Assembly (NCBI GenBank): GCA_951812925.1
Contig: OX638370.1
Location: forward strand, 83,434,004 to 83,498,003
Length of the DNA stretch: 64,000 bases
Direction: 5' to 3'
From: Calliopum simillimum
Lineage: Eukaryota; Arthropoda; Insecta; Diptera; Lauxaniidae
The notes under the pieces are model-generated. The model saw only the letters and a list, made by a program, of their open reading frames with translations. It searched no databases and was not told the DNA's origin. Positions within the stretch are counted from its first letter, which is position 1. Each line of letters begins with the position of its first letter. Both the position numbers and the translations under genes were made by a program. Shown piece by piece: positions 33,143 through 44,589 of the stretch.

Positions 33143-33930
33143 ATGAACTCAACTCAGGTTATAAATTATTTATTTTATAAGAATGGAAGTTTCAATTATA
33201 AAAAAATTTTATTACACATCGAATTGAAACATCAATTCAGATCATTTGATAGATTCTCTCATAAATATGGAAGCACCTACTTATCTTATAAATATGATAA
33301 AGAGTTACTTTTCGGAAACGATTCTCGTTTATGAAACCGATGATAGCCCAAAAACTTACCCAGTGACAGCAGGAGTACCACAAGGTTCAGTGCTGGGCCC
33401 TACTCTATGGAATTGCTTGTTCTTATAATGGGGTTTTTGGGGTTGAAAGCCAAGCGGAGTGGACATTGTTTGGTATGCTGATGATATTGCAATTGTAGCA
33501 GTGGCTAAACACACCAATGAACTTGTTGAAAAGTGCAACACCACAACATTAAATGTTCAAGCATGGCTATAATCAATGAGCTTGCAACTGGCCGAGCACA
33601 AAGCAGAAACGGTACTTTTAAGTAGAAGGAAAAATGTTGAATTACTGGAAATTCGAGGTGGGGGTTATATTATTGTGTCACGTCTCACAATCATGTACTT
33701 GGGAGTCCTGTGTTAATAAGGTGCGTAAGGTTCAATGCGGCCAGATAAGTGCTAGAGAATATAACGGGTAAAGAGGTAGTATTGTTTGACATATGCTGCT
33801 GGGCAAGGACTCCTGGGATCAAATTAATCACGTCATATCAACGATTATGCAGCAACTGAGACGAGATGAGCAACTGAACAGATAAGGCAACAACAACAGA
33901 AATTAATAATTAGAGCCTAATGCTCTTGCC
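33143..33930 (+). pseudogene. R1-like non-LTR reverse transcriptase remnant
   Basis: Broken plus-strand frames encode LINMIKSYFSETILVYE, then VTAGVPQGSVLGPTLWN (the RT finger/palm junction), the catalytic YADDIAIVAVAKH, and VQAWL followed by LAEHKAETVLLSRRK. The order matches the middle and palm of an R1-clade reverse transcriptase. Frameshifts and stops occur near 33427, 33465 and 33570. The endonuclease part is absent and the 3' part fades by about 33930. Confidence 0.8.
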
Positions 33931-34944
33931 CTGCCTAGCGAAGAAATGCCCTGACTGGCGGTACCGCTTGGCATTAGAAGGGCAGTAACACAAAATGAAG
34001 TTAGGGTTTAGCTACGTAGGCATACTGAACATGTATTATAAACATTTGTTTGTGTAGAACTGAGACATTTTCTATACAAACTTATGTATATACACTACCA
34101 TGCATGTACTCTGTACATATTTTGCGAGCCGGCATATTAAGAAATATTAACCAGAAATCAGTATGAATCGTGTATGCTGCTTAGCAGTTTCTTCTAGAAG
34201 ATTCCCAATTCAATAATAATAAAAAAAGATCATTTGAGTTTGTCATAAGTGTCACAGGGACCTGAAATGTGGCCAACCAATTTTCAGATCATCTCTATGC
34301 ATGTTCTCATAGAATAAGTACATACATACATTTTATGAAAGAATGATTTATTTTTTGGCAAAGGACATGAAGTTTACCTTTTATGTTTAATAGCCCACAT
34401 ACAACCTATCTAAATTTCAACACCAAATAAAATAATTACCTGCAAACATATTGCGTTTATTCGTAGAACATTACCAATAATATGCAATATGCTCTTTTTG
34501 AAATGTTGTAACAGGTGTTGTTATAATTTTGTAACTTTTTGCTGTTTCTTAATTTTGTTGTTAGAAACCAATTTAAAAGTTTATGCTGTGCTGAAAGAAT
34601 TAATAATAAAATTGTTGAAAACTTTTCTTATGTTGTTGGTTCCAATTATTCTGGCCACAGGCTTCATGCTGATGCTGAGGCTATAGCTGCGCGCATGCGT
34701 TGATACCCTGCATTTTGTACGCAAGTCACACACTCGTGCTTTTGACATGACTCTGCTGTATTAACTTAACGTCAATGCGTCACAATTATTTTGCAATCTG
34801 GTCAATAAATGTCAAAAACTATACCGCAAGGCGATTTATTTACGATCTTGATTTGTAGGTTATGGTGTATTATCATAAATGCTGTCTTTGGGCCATAATA
34901 TTTTGTGTAGCTTGTTAAGTGTTGTGTTTGTTGTGCGTGTACAT

Positions 34945-35702
34945 ACCCTGCAGTTAATCGGACTAGTGCATGACTAGTCTTTGACTACTTCCAAACAGGA
35001 CTAGTACTAGTTCCACAACTAACGAATTTTCATATAATGGACTGACGATTTTTCAATGTTGATGTCCTACGAATCGTCAATTGTCTCCCTCTGCATTATC
35101 TTTTCGCTAGCCGAGAGACAATTGTCTCCCTCTGCATTACCTATTCACCAGTCGAGGGACAGTTGAAAATTTTGAGAGCTTCGAGACTCGATTTCGAGTA
35201 TCTAAAAATTGAGCGAACGAGTATCTTAAAATTGAGAGATGTAATTAGAAGAAGAATGAGCGAACACTGACGGATTAGCTGATGCGCAATTTAAATGGCG
35301 AATGAAAAATTTACAATTTTTTTCAAATAATCAATAAATTAACACAATTTCAGATAATCCAATATATGTAGATGTGAAACAGTGCGTCGGTTTTGATATC
35401 AAAACATTTTTTTTACTTTAAAGTAACATATTTCCATGAAAATTTATTAAAAAAACGGAACACCAAAAAACGTGACTGTTCGTACATATTACTTTCTCAC
35501 TATACTACATTATCTCAATCAGCGGCACTTCTCAGTTAATAAAAGAGCAAACAAAGACAAAGAAAAACATGAAAACTTTGTATTTTTTCTGTCAACTGAC
35601 GATCTGTGCACTACGTGGTAACTAGAACAACGCTAGTACCTTATTGAACAGTTGCCGAACTAGTCACTCTTTGGGACTAGATCCAAATTTAACTGCAGGG
35701 TA
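34945..35702. mobile_element. MITE with ACCCTGCAGTTAA ends and ACTAGT motifs
   Basis: The left end ACCCTGCAGTTAA and the right end TTAACTGCAGGGTA are inverted copies, flanked by TGTACAT on both sides (34938-34944 and 35703-35709). ACTAGT words are concentrated near both ends (34973-35014, 35660-35682). The repeated CAATTGTCTCCCTCTGCATT segment (35079, 35128) gives internal duplication. It is the same family as the composite at 4400-5645. TGTACA is itself palindromic, so the duplication is likely but not certain. Confidence 0.75.
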
Positions 35703-36104
35703 TGTACATGTATGATAGATATGCACTGACACTATATATGTGGTCACTTGGTATATGAGCGCACATGACATATTGCTATATACGAGATACACCGTTCAAT
35801 CAATTGTTTTGGCAAGTGCGAAATATGAACAACAGGCAAAGGTTCTTTTTTGAGCAGAATATGCGTTTTGTGACATTTAAAACTCATTTTGTCAGTTGCA
35901 TCAATATATTTCAACTGTTGAAAGCATTTTTCGCTATTCAGCTCCATCATTATTTTTTGACCATTTTGAAATTTTTCGAGGTTTCTAACCATTTTCAAAT
36001 CATTCATGTTTTTGGAACGTTCAGAGCTTATTGATTTTGTATATGAAGAAATCTCAGTTAATGTGACTTTTTCGAAAAAAAACAAGTTATGATTTTCTTA
36101 ACTC

Positions 36105-36405
36105 TGATTTTTTTAACTCGCTGTAAACAAAACCAATATCACTTGTAAATCAAAACGATGTGAGTACGTTTATGCTAAAAAATGTCAAACTTATAATGGC
36201 GTTGCCAGATTTTAGCTATCGACATTAGTGTTGCCAGTGATTTTCTAAACACACTGTAAACAAAACCAATATCACTTGTAAATCAAAACGTTGTGAGTAC
36301 GTTTATGCTAAAAACTGTCAAACTTTATTATGGTGTTGCCAGATTTTAGTTATTGACATTAGTTTGCCAGTTCCCGAAACATAAATAGTGCCCTACGTAG
36401 TTAAA
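36105..36405. repeat. Tandem duplication of a ~135-bp dispersed repeat
   Basis: Two successive units each run from CTGTAAACAAAACCAATATC through GTGAGTACGTTTATGCT to GTTGCCAGATTTTAG. They differ at a few bases. A third, single copy is at 29770-29940. Confidence 0.85.
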
Positions 36406-38640
36406 GTGTCACGTCCCTTTCAAGTATAAAGTCATCTCTGAATTCGAAATTTAACATCTTAAAAACCTAAAAAGCTACTTTGCAAAAATCAAGGTTTGGA
36501 ATTTTTGAATACTCAACAATTTTTAGAAATTTTTTCTACTCAATACTCAATATCAAAACTAAGAATCAATGTTCAAGACCAAGACAAGGACTGCTACGGT
36601 CTTGGTTTTGGTTTGCTTATCCCTAATTAAAATCAAAATACTTGGAGGCATATTCATAGACAAAAGTAAACAAAATTCGATAAAACACTATGTAGATAGC
36701 ATTTCTTAAGAAAAATTTATTTTTATAAATATCGCCCATCACAATGATTGAATTATTTCTCTAATCAATCTCGAATAGATTTAAAATTTTATTCCCAACC
36801 TCATTTTCTGAGATTTATATTAGATATATATAGATGTAGAAATCGAAATTTCTGTATAATTTTTGTTTAGGTTTTAACGATCTCAAGAGTTCATTTGTGT
36901 TTGAGCAATAATTGCCTCAGCATTTTTATATTTTTAACAAACTCATTTATTTTTTCACACTTATGTATAAACATACATACTCGTATAAACAATTAATCAT
37001 ATAAAAAAAAACCTATTAAATTAAATGCCCAAATCCATAACAAAGCCAATATATCACTGTAATTACAATAACAATAATATTTTTGCCCAGCTTGATATCA
37101 AAAATTCGCAATTGATATGGTAAATTAATGTTATTGATCAGTACAACTTTCTAAATTAAAAATTCCAAGATTGAATATAATCCCGAAACTAGCAATTTGT
37201 CAAAATAAAAATGAAGTAAAATACAGAAAAAGTAATATGTCAAATTTTTAACCGACAGGAGAGACACCTACACAGATTTTTAATTTGAGAAAACTTAAAA
37301 ACGTAACAAATTAAAATCTTTATGTTAACATATGAATAACAAAATGAACGTAAGCAACAATATAGTAGACAAGATGCATGCAAGTAACAATCACTTTGTT
37401 ACAGTTTAGGGTGTACACTAGAAAAAAGCCCCAATTTCAAGAAAATGCTTTTCTTTTGGTTAAAAAGAAAAATTTTGCTAATCCAAAAAAATAAAAACTC
37501 AAGGTTTTAAACCAAAAAAATATAAGGGTCACCTTAATTACAGCTACTAATTATGATTAGCCGCTTACTTTCATTAGACACAATATCAATCAAAACCAAT
37601 TTAAGCCAGATACATAGCAGACACAAATGACCAACTAAAATTATTTGGAAAAATTGCCTTGTTTTTTTTTCTTTGCAAATTCATTGCGAATATTAAAATG
37701 TTTGCAAATGACTGACTGATGGCGGTAGAAGAAACAGCTCATTCACTCACATGTTTGAAGTTAAGCGCCCGTTAACTTGGCTATAAAAAAGCAAACAACC
37801 TGTCTGAAAACAAAGTAACAGCATGACTTTAAGAGCGTCAATCTATTAACTGTCTGATTAAGAGGGTATCATATGGTGGTGCATATGGTTAGGTTGATAG
37901 AGCAATTGTTATGTTAACCTAGTTGTATTGATTGCTTACACCTGAAAAAGCGCTACTACAAGAGAAAAAAAAAAAAAAAACTGCAACAATGAAATCGATA
38001 AAAAATTCGTGCAAATTATTTGCAATCAAAATAATTTGCTTTATACTCACACTTATGATCATGCATCCGGTGTAATTTTTGCTTATGATTATGAAAATAT
38101 AAAATAATGTTTGCTAGGAGAGACTGAAGCAGATTTGACATTACGTGCTACTGCGTGAATAGTTGGTAAAGAACTACCACAGTTCATAAAGTTTCTAACA
38201 ATCAAATTGTTTTTCACATTTTCACTTTTTCACACCAAAGCAAGTTAATTCAAATCTGCCCTAAAGTCAAATATACCCTACTTTACCCTACGTGGCAAAG
38301 TGCATAATTTGTGCGTTTCAAAAGTAGAAAAATATCCGCCATCAAATCTAATCATGGCAACATTGACTTAAATTAAACCGTTCGTCTTAAATCAAAATCA
38401 AAATAACTTCCACTTTTTATCGTATCGGATTTTGCGATGTTTTCCAACTTTGAATAAAACCTTTTACAAATTCTTTTTAACTGTAATTGCCCCTATTGAC
38501 CACAACAAAATAGATCACGAAACGGGCCACCACGAAATTCACATACGTACGGTACTATAGACAGACAGTTGACCGATTCTTGGCCTATTTTCCAATTTGA
38601 GGTCATAAAATGAAAGCGTTTGTGAATGCGGTACTAAATG
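36406..38640. other. Long AT-rich stretch without recognised features
   Basis: No coding, repeat or RNA call could be supported in about 2.2 kb. It may be part of a large intron of the FReD gene. Confidence 0.35.
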
Positions 38641-38962
38641 TTTTAGAAAAACCATCAAATACTTACATAGATATACGAATCAAAAATGCTCACTTTCGTT
38701 TTAGTAAAGATAACGGAAGGTGACCATATTTTGTTCAGTTGAGCAAACGCGCCTTTCTCTTTTGATATTCTTGAGTTGATATTCTCTTTTGCACCACCAT
38801 CCGTGGAGATAATGCTGCCTAAATACGTGAAGCTGTCGATGTTTCCAATGTCATCATTGGCCTTATTAAGGGCTTTAACTAGGATATCGTTCACTCTTCG
38901 CTATAGAGAAACTCAAATGTTTTCTAGGGAGACACTGTCGAAGGCAGTGCTATAGTCTACGA
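38641..38962 (-). pseudogene. RTE-like non-LTR reverse transcriptase remnant, downstream half
   Basis: The minus strand encodes VVDYSTAFDSVSLENI-like residues next to the insertion point, then DSFTYLGSIISTDGGAKENI and GAFAQLNKIWSPSVI. The last two are a C-terminal RT block very common in RTE-type elements of insects. It is separated from its upstream half (39581-39960) by a hAT-like MITE. Frameshifts and truncation make it dead. Confidence 0.75.
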
Positions 38963-39580
38963 CAAGGGTGTCAGCGTAGAACAAAAGTGAGCCAATTTTG
39001 GCTCGACACCAACAACATCAATATTTCTGTACAACAGTCACAGAAATAATTTTTGTTGTTTTTTTTTTCACGCTCGTCAAAATTTCGCGTTTTTGTTGCT
39101 TTTTTGCGTACACACAAAATCGAACTCGAACCAACACAAAACAACAACAACGACTTCGTCGCATCAAAATTAAAAAGAACAAACAATATGGGTATTAATG
39201 CGTTGATGCGCAGTTGCGAAAATGCAAGTCTTTTACGCACTAACGCCTGAACGTTCAATGTGAATATTTCCATTTGAGAAATTGCAGAAGTAGTGCGAAA
39301 TTTTCGGCAATGTGTTTGATGTTTTACAAATGTCAAACTTTCGCAAGCCGCACTTCCGCATCAACGCGTGAATACCCCTACTTTTTGTGTGTGTCCCAGT
39401 TCTTAGAAATTTCGAAAATTGTTGAAATATTATTGTTGTAAACGAGGCTTGAAAAAACAACAAAAAATTGTTTTTGTGATTGTTTAATTCGAATTTGAAG
39501 TTGTTGTAGCGAAGCGAAAATTTTGCGCTGACTGCGTTGCATGCGCTTGGCTCAGTGATTTGAAAACGCTGACACCCTTG
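38963..39580. mobile_element. hAT-type MITE inserted in the RTE-like remnant
   Basis: The termini CAAGGGTGTCAGCG and CGCTGACACCCTTG are perfect 14-bp inverted copies. Both sides are flanked by GTCTACGA (38955-38962 and 39581-39588), an exact 8-bp duplication diagnostic of hAT-type integration. The 618-bp interior has no transposase. The duplicated octamer lies within RT sequence, so the insertion post-dates the RTE copy. Confidence 0.93.
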
Positions 39581-39960
39581 GTCTACGAAGACAAGTTGAA
39601 ACGCAGCACACCACTCTCATGATTGTTTGACAATTACTCTAAGTATGTTAATTTGATGCACATATGATTGGCTTCGCCGGAATCTTGGTTGTTGCTTTCG
39701 GATGGCCGAATCAAGTTTTTTGCAAACTCTGTTTAGAGGACTTTTGTCAGTACTTTTGATGGTATTGAGAACAAAGTTATGCATTCCTCTATAATTTTGG
39801 CAATTGCTAAGGTCACATTTTTTTGGCAAATTGACTAGCATACCATGTAGCAAATCTTCAGACTTAAGAGAGCAGAGGATAGAAAATTTTATCAGATGTT
39901 ATGGAGCATACTTTTAGCAGTTCAGCTGTTATTTGATCGATGTTGGCGGCCTTCTTGTTC
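39581..39960 (-). pseudogene. RTE-like non-LTR reverse transcriptase remnant, upstream half
   Basis: The minus strand encodes LPKKCDLSNCQNYRGM (the WKxxxLPK/NYRGI block), LDSAIRKQQPRFRRS and YVHQINILRVIVKQS, matching the fingers of an RTE-type RT. In the element's own direction the next motif is across the hAT MITE, at 38640-38962. Confidence 0.75.
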
Positions 39961-40022
39961 TTTATGCCTTGATGAGGTAGACGTGGGATTCAGTATATCA
40001 CAAAAATACTCGTTCGTACGTA

Positions 40023-40677
40023 CACAGAAAAAACGACATTGTCAAAAGTGCCAGAAACGTAGTTATTTTAACCACGTGGCGACTCAAATTTTGAACATGG
40101 CTCTTTTGTGGCAGTTTTAATAACACGCGTTGCTAAATGGGTTTCAACTACGTTTATGAGTGATTTAACAACACGCGTTGCTAAATAAAATACAAAAGGA
40201 AAACAATTTTTTTAATTAATTTTTAATTTTTTCTTGTCAACGGCAATGAAAAAACTGACATCATTTTATTTTTTTTTTTTTTCAAATTTATGCTTTAAAT
40301 AAAACTTTTTCTGTTTTGATATTGGGGAGATTTGAACCTGAAACCTGTCGTGTGATAGATGCGGACGTTAGCAACTCAGCCACGGCCATGAAATTGAAAT
40401 GAGTTGATTTGTATTTAGCTACGTTTCGTGAGTGTTTTGATTACGTTTCGTTGCTGATTTGAGTTTAACAACGCTTCGTGAGTGTTTTGATTACATTTCG
40501 TTGCTGATTCGGATTTAACAACGCTTGGCAACCAGCTTTCTTGAATAAGTTTCAACCTCGTTTGTGAGTGACTTAGCAACGCACCATGCAAATATGAGCT
40601 TGGAGCGTTGTTAAATCCAAATTAGCAATGAAATGTAGTAAAAACATTCACAAACGTGATTTTTTCTTCGCTCTGTG
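40023..40677. mobile_element. TA-flanked MITE carrying a tRNA-like segment
   Basis: CACAGAAAAAACG at the left and TTTTTTCTTCGCTCTGTG at the right are imperfect inverted ends, each bordered by TA. Inside, AACAACACGCGTTGCTAAAT occurs twice (about 40119 and 40169) and related TTAACAACGCTT words recur to 40610. A tRNA-like stretch is embedded at 40325-40392. Confidence 0.6.
40325..40392 (-). repeat. tRNA-like (SINE) segment
   Basis: The minus strand reads TGGCTGAGTTGC, close to the pol III A box. About 44 bases later it reads GGTTCAAATCTCC, close to the B box. A full cloverleaf is not convincing, so it is called a tRNA-derived SINE or pseudogene. Confidence 0.5.
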
Positions 40678-40767
40678 TAATTATGTATAGTCAAAAGCTT
40701 AATCCATTTTTTAATTTGTGTGCCTGTGTTGTTTATTTTCGTCTCTCGCTTCTATACTACATATTTA

Positions 40768-42340
40768 CAGTGAGCAACATTAATATTACCATTGAAATAA
40801 ACAGAAAGAAAAATTTTAATAATGGCAAATCAAAGCACTTTATTTTAGCTAAAAATTGACATGCATATCAATAGTTTATATTCTGAGGATTGAAACAAAA
40901 AAATTAAAAAGAACCAACTAGACAAAAATTCATGCAACATTAATATTCGGTTTTGTTTAAATCATATAAAAAAAGTCTTCAAAAATTAGGAAGGTTTTAT
41001 AATTTAATATTTTGTGTGATATCAATTGTTTCTTATAACATCACTTAAGCGTTTTGGCATGTTAGAAATGATTTTGAAGGTGTAATCACTTCCAATTTTG
41101 TTCCACTCTTCCTGAAGCCGTGCTTTCAGCGCAGTGATAGAAGAAACAGGCGTTAGGCGTACACGGCGGTCCAATTCACTCCATAAATTTTCTATAGGGT
41201 TCATGCCAGGTGATTGGGGTGGAGTTTCTATGACTTTAGGGCAATTATAAAGCAACCAAGACCTCACTTTATACGCTTTATGTTTGGGATCATTATCTTG
41301 GTACAGCTTAAAAGTCCGTGAAATACACATTTTTTCGGTGGATTGCTTCAAATTCTCCTGTAATATTTTCAAATAAGAATATTGGTTCATAATGCCATCA
41401 ATAAAAACTAAATTTCCAACGCCTTTGGAGGAAAAACAGCCCCACACCATGACATGACCACCTCTGTGTTTTACAATTGGTGTTAAGTTTTGATTTGAAA
41501 GCTCTGTATTTGGCTTGCGCCACACCAATACCCTTCCATCGCTTCCAAATAAATTAAATTTGCTCTCATCGAGGAATATTACATCATTCCACCAGCTCGG
41601 ATCCTTCCTGGTGTGCTCGAATGCAAAATTTAGGCGTACTTTTCTTTTACGCATGTTTATCTAAGGTTTTTTCCTAGCTACTCGGCCATTGTACCCTTGC
41701 TTTTTAATTGTGCGGCGAACAGTTTGTGCCGAAACAGTTGTTCCATGCTCAGCAAAGAGTTCAGCAACCAGCTTAGGAGCACTCAACCTGGGGTTAACCT
41801 TGATTTTCCATACAATCTCCCGTTCTCCTCTCACCGTCAGCTTTTTTGGCTGCCCTTGTTGCTTTATTGCTTCATGTTTAATAATTCGCCAATTTTTTTT
41901 TGTATTTTTCGCCCTTCAGGTGCAGTTGAAGGACTAATTTTCGTTCCTCTAAAGATGAATTTTTTCCTTTGCGGCCCATTTTATTTTTAACTTCAGTGAT
42001 TGACATTACATTAATAAATTTTGAATAATAACGTTTGTCAAAGCAATTTCTATAAGAGAAATTCCCTTTTTTACATTTAGAGATGCCACAGGGCTCTTTT
42101 TATACGATTTCACAAAAAACCGAATATTAATGTTGCAATAATTTTTTGTTTTGTTGGTTCTTTTTAATTTTTTAGCTTGATTCTTAAAAATAGAAACCAT
42201 CAATATGCACATCAATTTCAAGCTGAACTAAAGAGCTTTGATTTTCAATTATTAAAATTTTTATTATTAATTATTTCAATGACAATATTAGTTCCTAAAG
42301 CAATTTTTTTTAAAAAACCGAATATTAATGTTACTCACTG
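40768..42340. mobile_element. Tc1-like transposon, complete ends, dead transposase
   Basis: The ends CAGTGAGCAACATTAATATT and AATATTAATGTTACTCACTG are inverted copies and are bordered by TA on each side. Second copies of the same motif lie about 160 bp and 220 bp inside (near 40937 and 42118), giving the IR/DR arrangement typical of Tc1 elements. The transposase is on the minus strand between them. Confidence 0.93.
41022..41974 (-). pseudogene. Tc1-like DD34E transposase, disrupted N-terminal half
   Basis: The catalytic half is open (41654-41022, 210 residues). It has VIFLDESKFNLFG (first Asp), the GGHVMVWGCFS block, KLYQDNDPKHKA (second Asp) and GMNPIENLWSELD (the Glu). The upstream half starts with ATG at about 41974 (GRKGKNSSLEERKLV) but breaks near 41880, losing part of the helix-turn-helix. 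It resumes as a second DNA-binding helix region (VRGEREIVWKIKVNPRLSAP, then TVRRTIKKQGYNGRVARKKP) and meets a TAG near 41668. The catalytic triad survives, but DNA binding is lost. Confidence 0.92.
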
Positions 42341-44429
42341 TATATGAAATTACTTAAATGAAAACCCTATGTAACGATTTAGTCCAAAATATACCGAACC
42401 GATTTCAAGAATTTTTGAACAAAACAGTCAACGTGTACCAAGGAATAAACTTGCATACCTATTTTATTGGATTTTTAAAAGATTAACCTTTTTTGACCGA
42501 TATAGTTTTCCTTCTTAGCTCTTTCATTAATTTTAGTGGAATAAGTGATTTAAAGCAATTTGTTTTTTTTGTTTTTCTGCAAATAACCCCGACTGAAAAA
42601 TTAAACAAAACCCGAGCAACGCCGGTTAAAAAGCTGGTTTTGGTACAAAAATGTTGGTTTGCTTAAGTCAAAATTATATACTGTTCAGGAGGTGAACAAA
42701 ACTTTTGATGTTGTTGATGAATTCTTTCAACTGTTCTACCTCCCTTGTTTTTACACACAAACATTAAAAATCAAAAAAAGGACATAGATAGTTTTGATTA
42801 AACTACCTAAATCGCAAATAAAGCCAAATTGGTAGAATTCGAACTAGGCCGACTATATGTAGTATATTTTCTACTGGGTTGTGATAAGATAATTGCATAG
42901 GCGATTTATGTTGAGGTTGAAATCATATGCCAGTTTATAAATGACCATAATATGCACCTTTGTGTTCAATACTTAACAAAATCAAACATTTTGCAATATA
43001 CTACACACATTGCAATTTGAAAGTGTTGCCAATAAAATGCCAAAAAAAAAAAAAATTCAACGCACCACGCGCCAGCACCTAGCAACAATTAGGCTGAGTT
43101 TTAAGCCAAGTTAATTGCGTGCAATTGACCAAAAGTGTTATGGTCAGCCAAAAAATAAAAAAAAACCAAAAAACACATGACCAAATAATTGCTCGTTCTA
43201 AATGCATAACTTGTAAAATGGTACAAATAAAGTGTTTTACTAAATAACTTTTGTTGTTACTGTGGTGTAGTTGTTGTTTGTTACTTTTGTTGATTATAGT
43301 TTTGTCTGACTAAACATTGTTGCTTTAAAGAGAAAAAAAACTAAGCGATTTTTGTTAATAGTCGTGCGTGTTGACCAGCTGGTCACATTTAAAAATCAAT
43401 TAAGGTAAAACTTAAACTTTTGAAATATGGGGTGTATGCAAAATACTGTGTGCGCAGGTGTAACTCATACGACTTAATTGCTTGCAAGCCAAAAATATGT
43501 TCCCATGAGATTTTTTGAAATTATTTTTGGAATTTCTTTCACTTTCTTCAGTGAATTTTATTTTTTACTTTCAAATGTCTTTCTAATGCATCTTAAATTG
43601 ATAGTGAGAACATACTCAGCTTAAGGTGTTTCAAAAAATAATTTGTTTAGAAATCTTAAATCTTGAGCTGATGCAATGCATTTTTTTCTAAAACAACACA
43701 TTCCAGTTAAATTGCAATTCAACAACACCAAACCGCCAAAAAATAGAAAAAATTAAACAGACAGACGGACAATTCAATTAAATTCCAGTCGGCCGGCTTT
43801 ACAATTCATGTTGTCGTCCACTCTGTCAACCAGCCGCAATCTGTCAAATGTAATTGGAAGTTTTCAATAGAAATTAACTGATTTTTTTTTTCGTTTTTCA
43901 TTTGCTACAATTCGACTGCTTCGAAAATGAACAAAAAAAAAAAAAAAAAACAAGACATTGAAATATTGTCGACTGACTGACTGGCTGATTGCTTCACAAA
44001 AACCGAAAATCGGGGGAGCGAGCAACACATTAAGGCATTCATTCTCTTCACGCATGCCAATCGATCGATGACAGCAACATGTTCGTTTACATCAGCAGCA
44101 GCAAGCAGCAACATTCTTATGTTGCAATGTTGCTTTTGCAGCTCTAGAACTGTACGAATTGTGACCAATAATTGCAGTTGTTGTCGTTGCCGTCGTTGTT
44201 GTTTGTGGTACATGTCGCATATATGTAAATTTGCAAACGTAACAATTCTACTGCAACCACTACATCTAGCGGTTGTTTACTGTCATTTGTTGTTGCTGCA
44301 ACTGTCAGGACTGCAATGTTTTAGATTGACGTTGTTTATAAGTTGTTAACACTTTGTTTACAAAAGATTTATTCATCGTAATTTTTTTAGGAATTACTAT
44401 AATTTAGATAAAAAATGTGCCATTTAACT
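42341..44429. other. Intergenic or intronic DNA; CAA/GTT-rich tract
   Basis: No gene supported. 43890-44300 is rich in CAA/GTT and CAG/GCA trinucleotides, as in many fly 5' UTRs, and could hold an upstream untranslated exon. A CCCGAGCAACGCCGGTTAAA string near 42610 looks like transposon debris. Confidence 0.3.
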
Positions 44430-44589
44430 CAGAAGAAAAAAGTTCATAAGCGACGATTTTCATAAAAAAAATTCGGCTCACGGAAATAACGCCAGAAAAT
44501 GTTTTGGAAATAATGCAAGAAAAATCTCCATATAAAATTCTGGCAAAAAACTTCTCTTGCGTTTTTTTCAAAAATTTATGACTTTATTT
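44430..44589. repeat. Left part of the repeat split by the LTR retrotransposon
   Basis: The words GGAAATAACGCCAGAAA and GACTTTATTT are shared with 54231-54480 on the other side of the LTR element, so the retrotransposon landed in or beside a repeat of this family. Confidence 0.55.

Noticed and set aside
34489..34686. 65-codon hydrophobic plus-strand frame
   Set aside because: Leu/Phe-rich from AT-rich DNA, with no conserved context or promoter.
43890..44300. CAA/CAG-rich tract as a coding exon (102-codon minus-strand frame)
   Set aside because: Trinucleotide-rich untranslated DNA gives long frames by itself; no splice-linked coding exon was seen.
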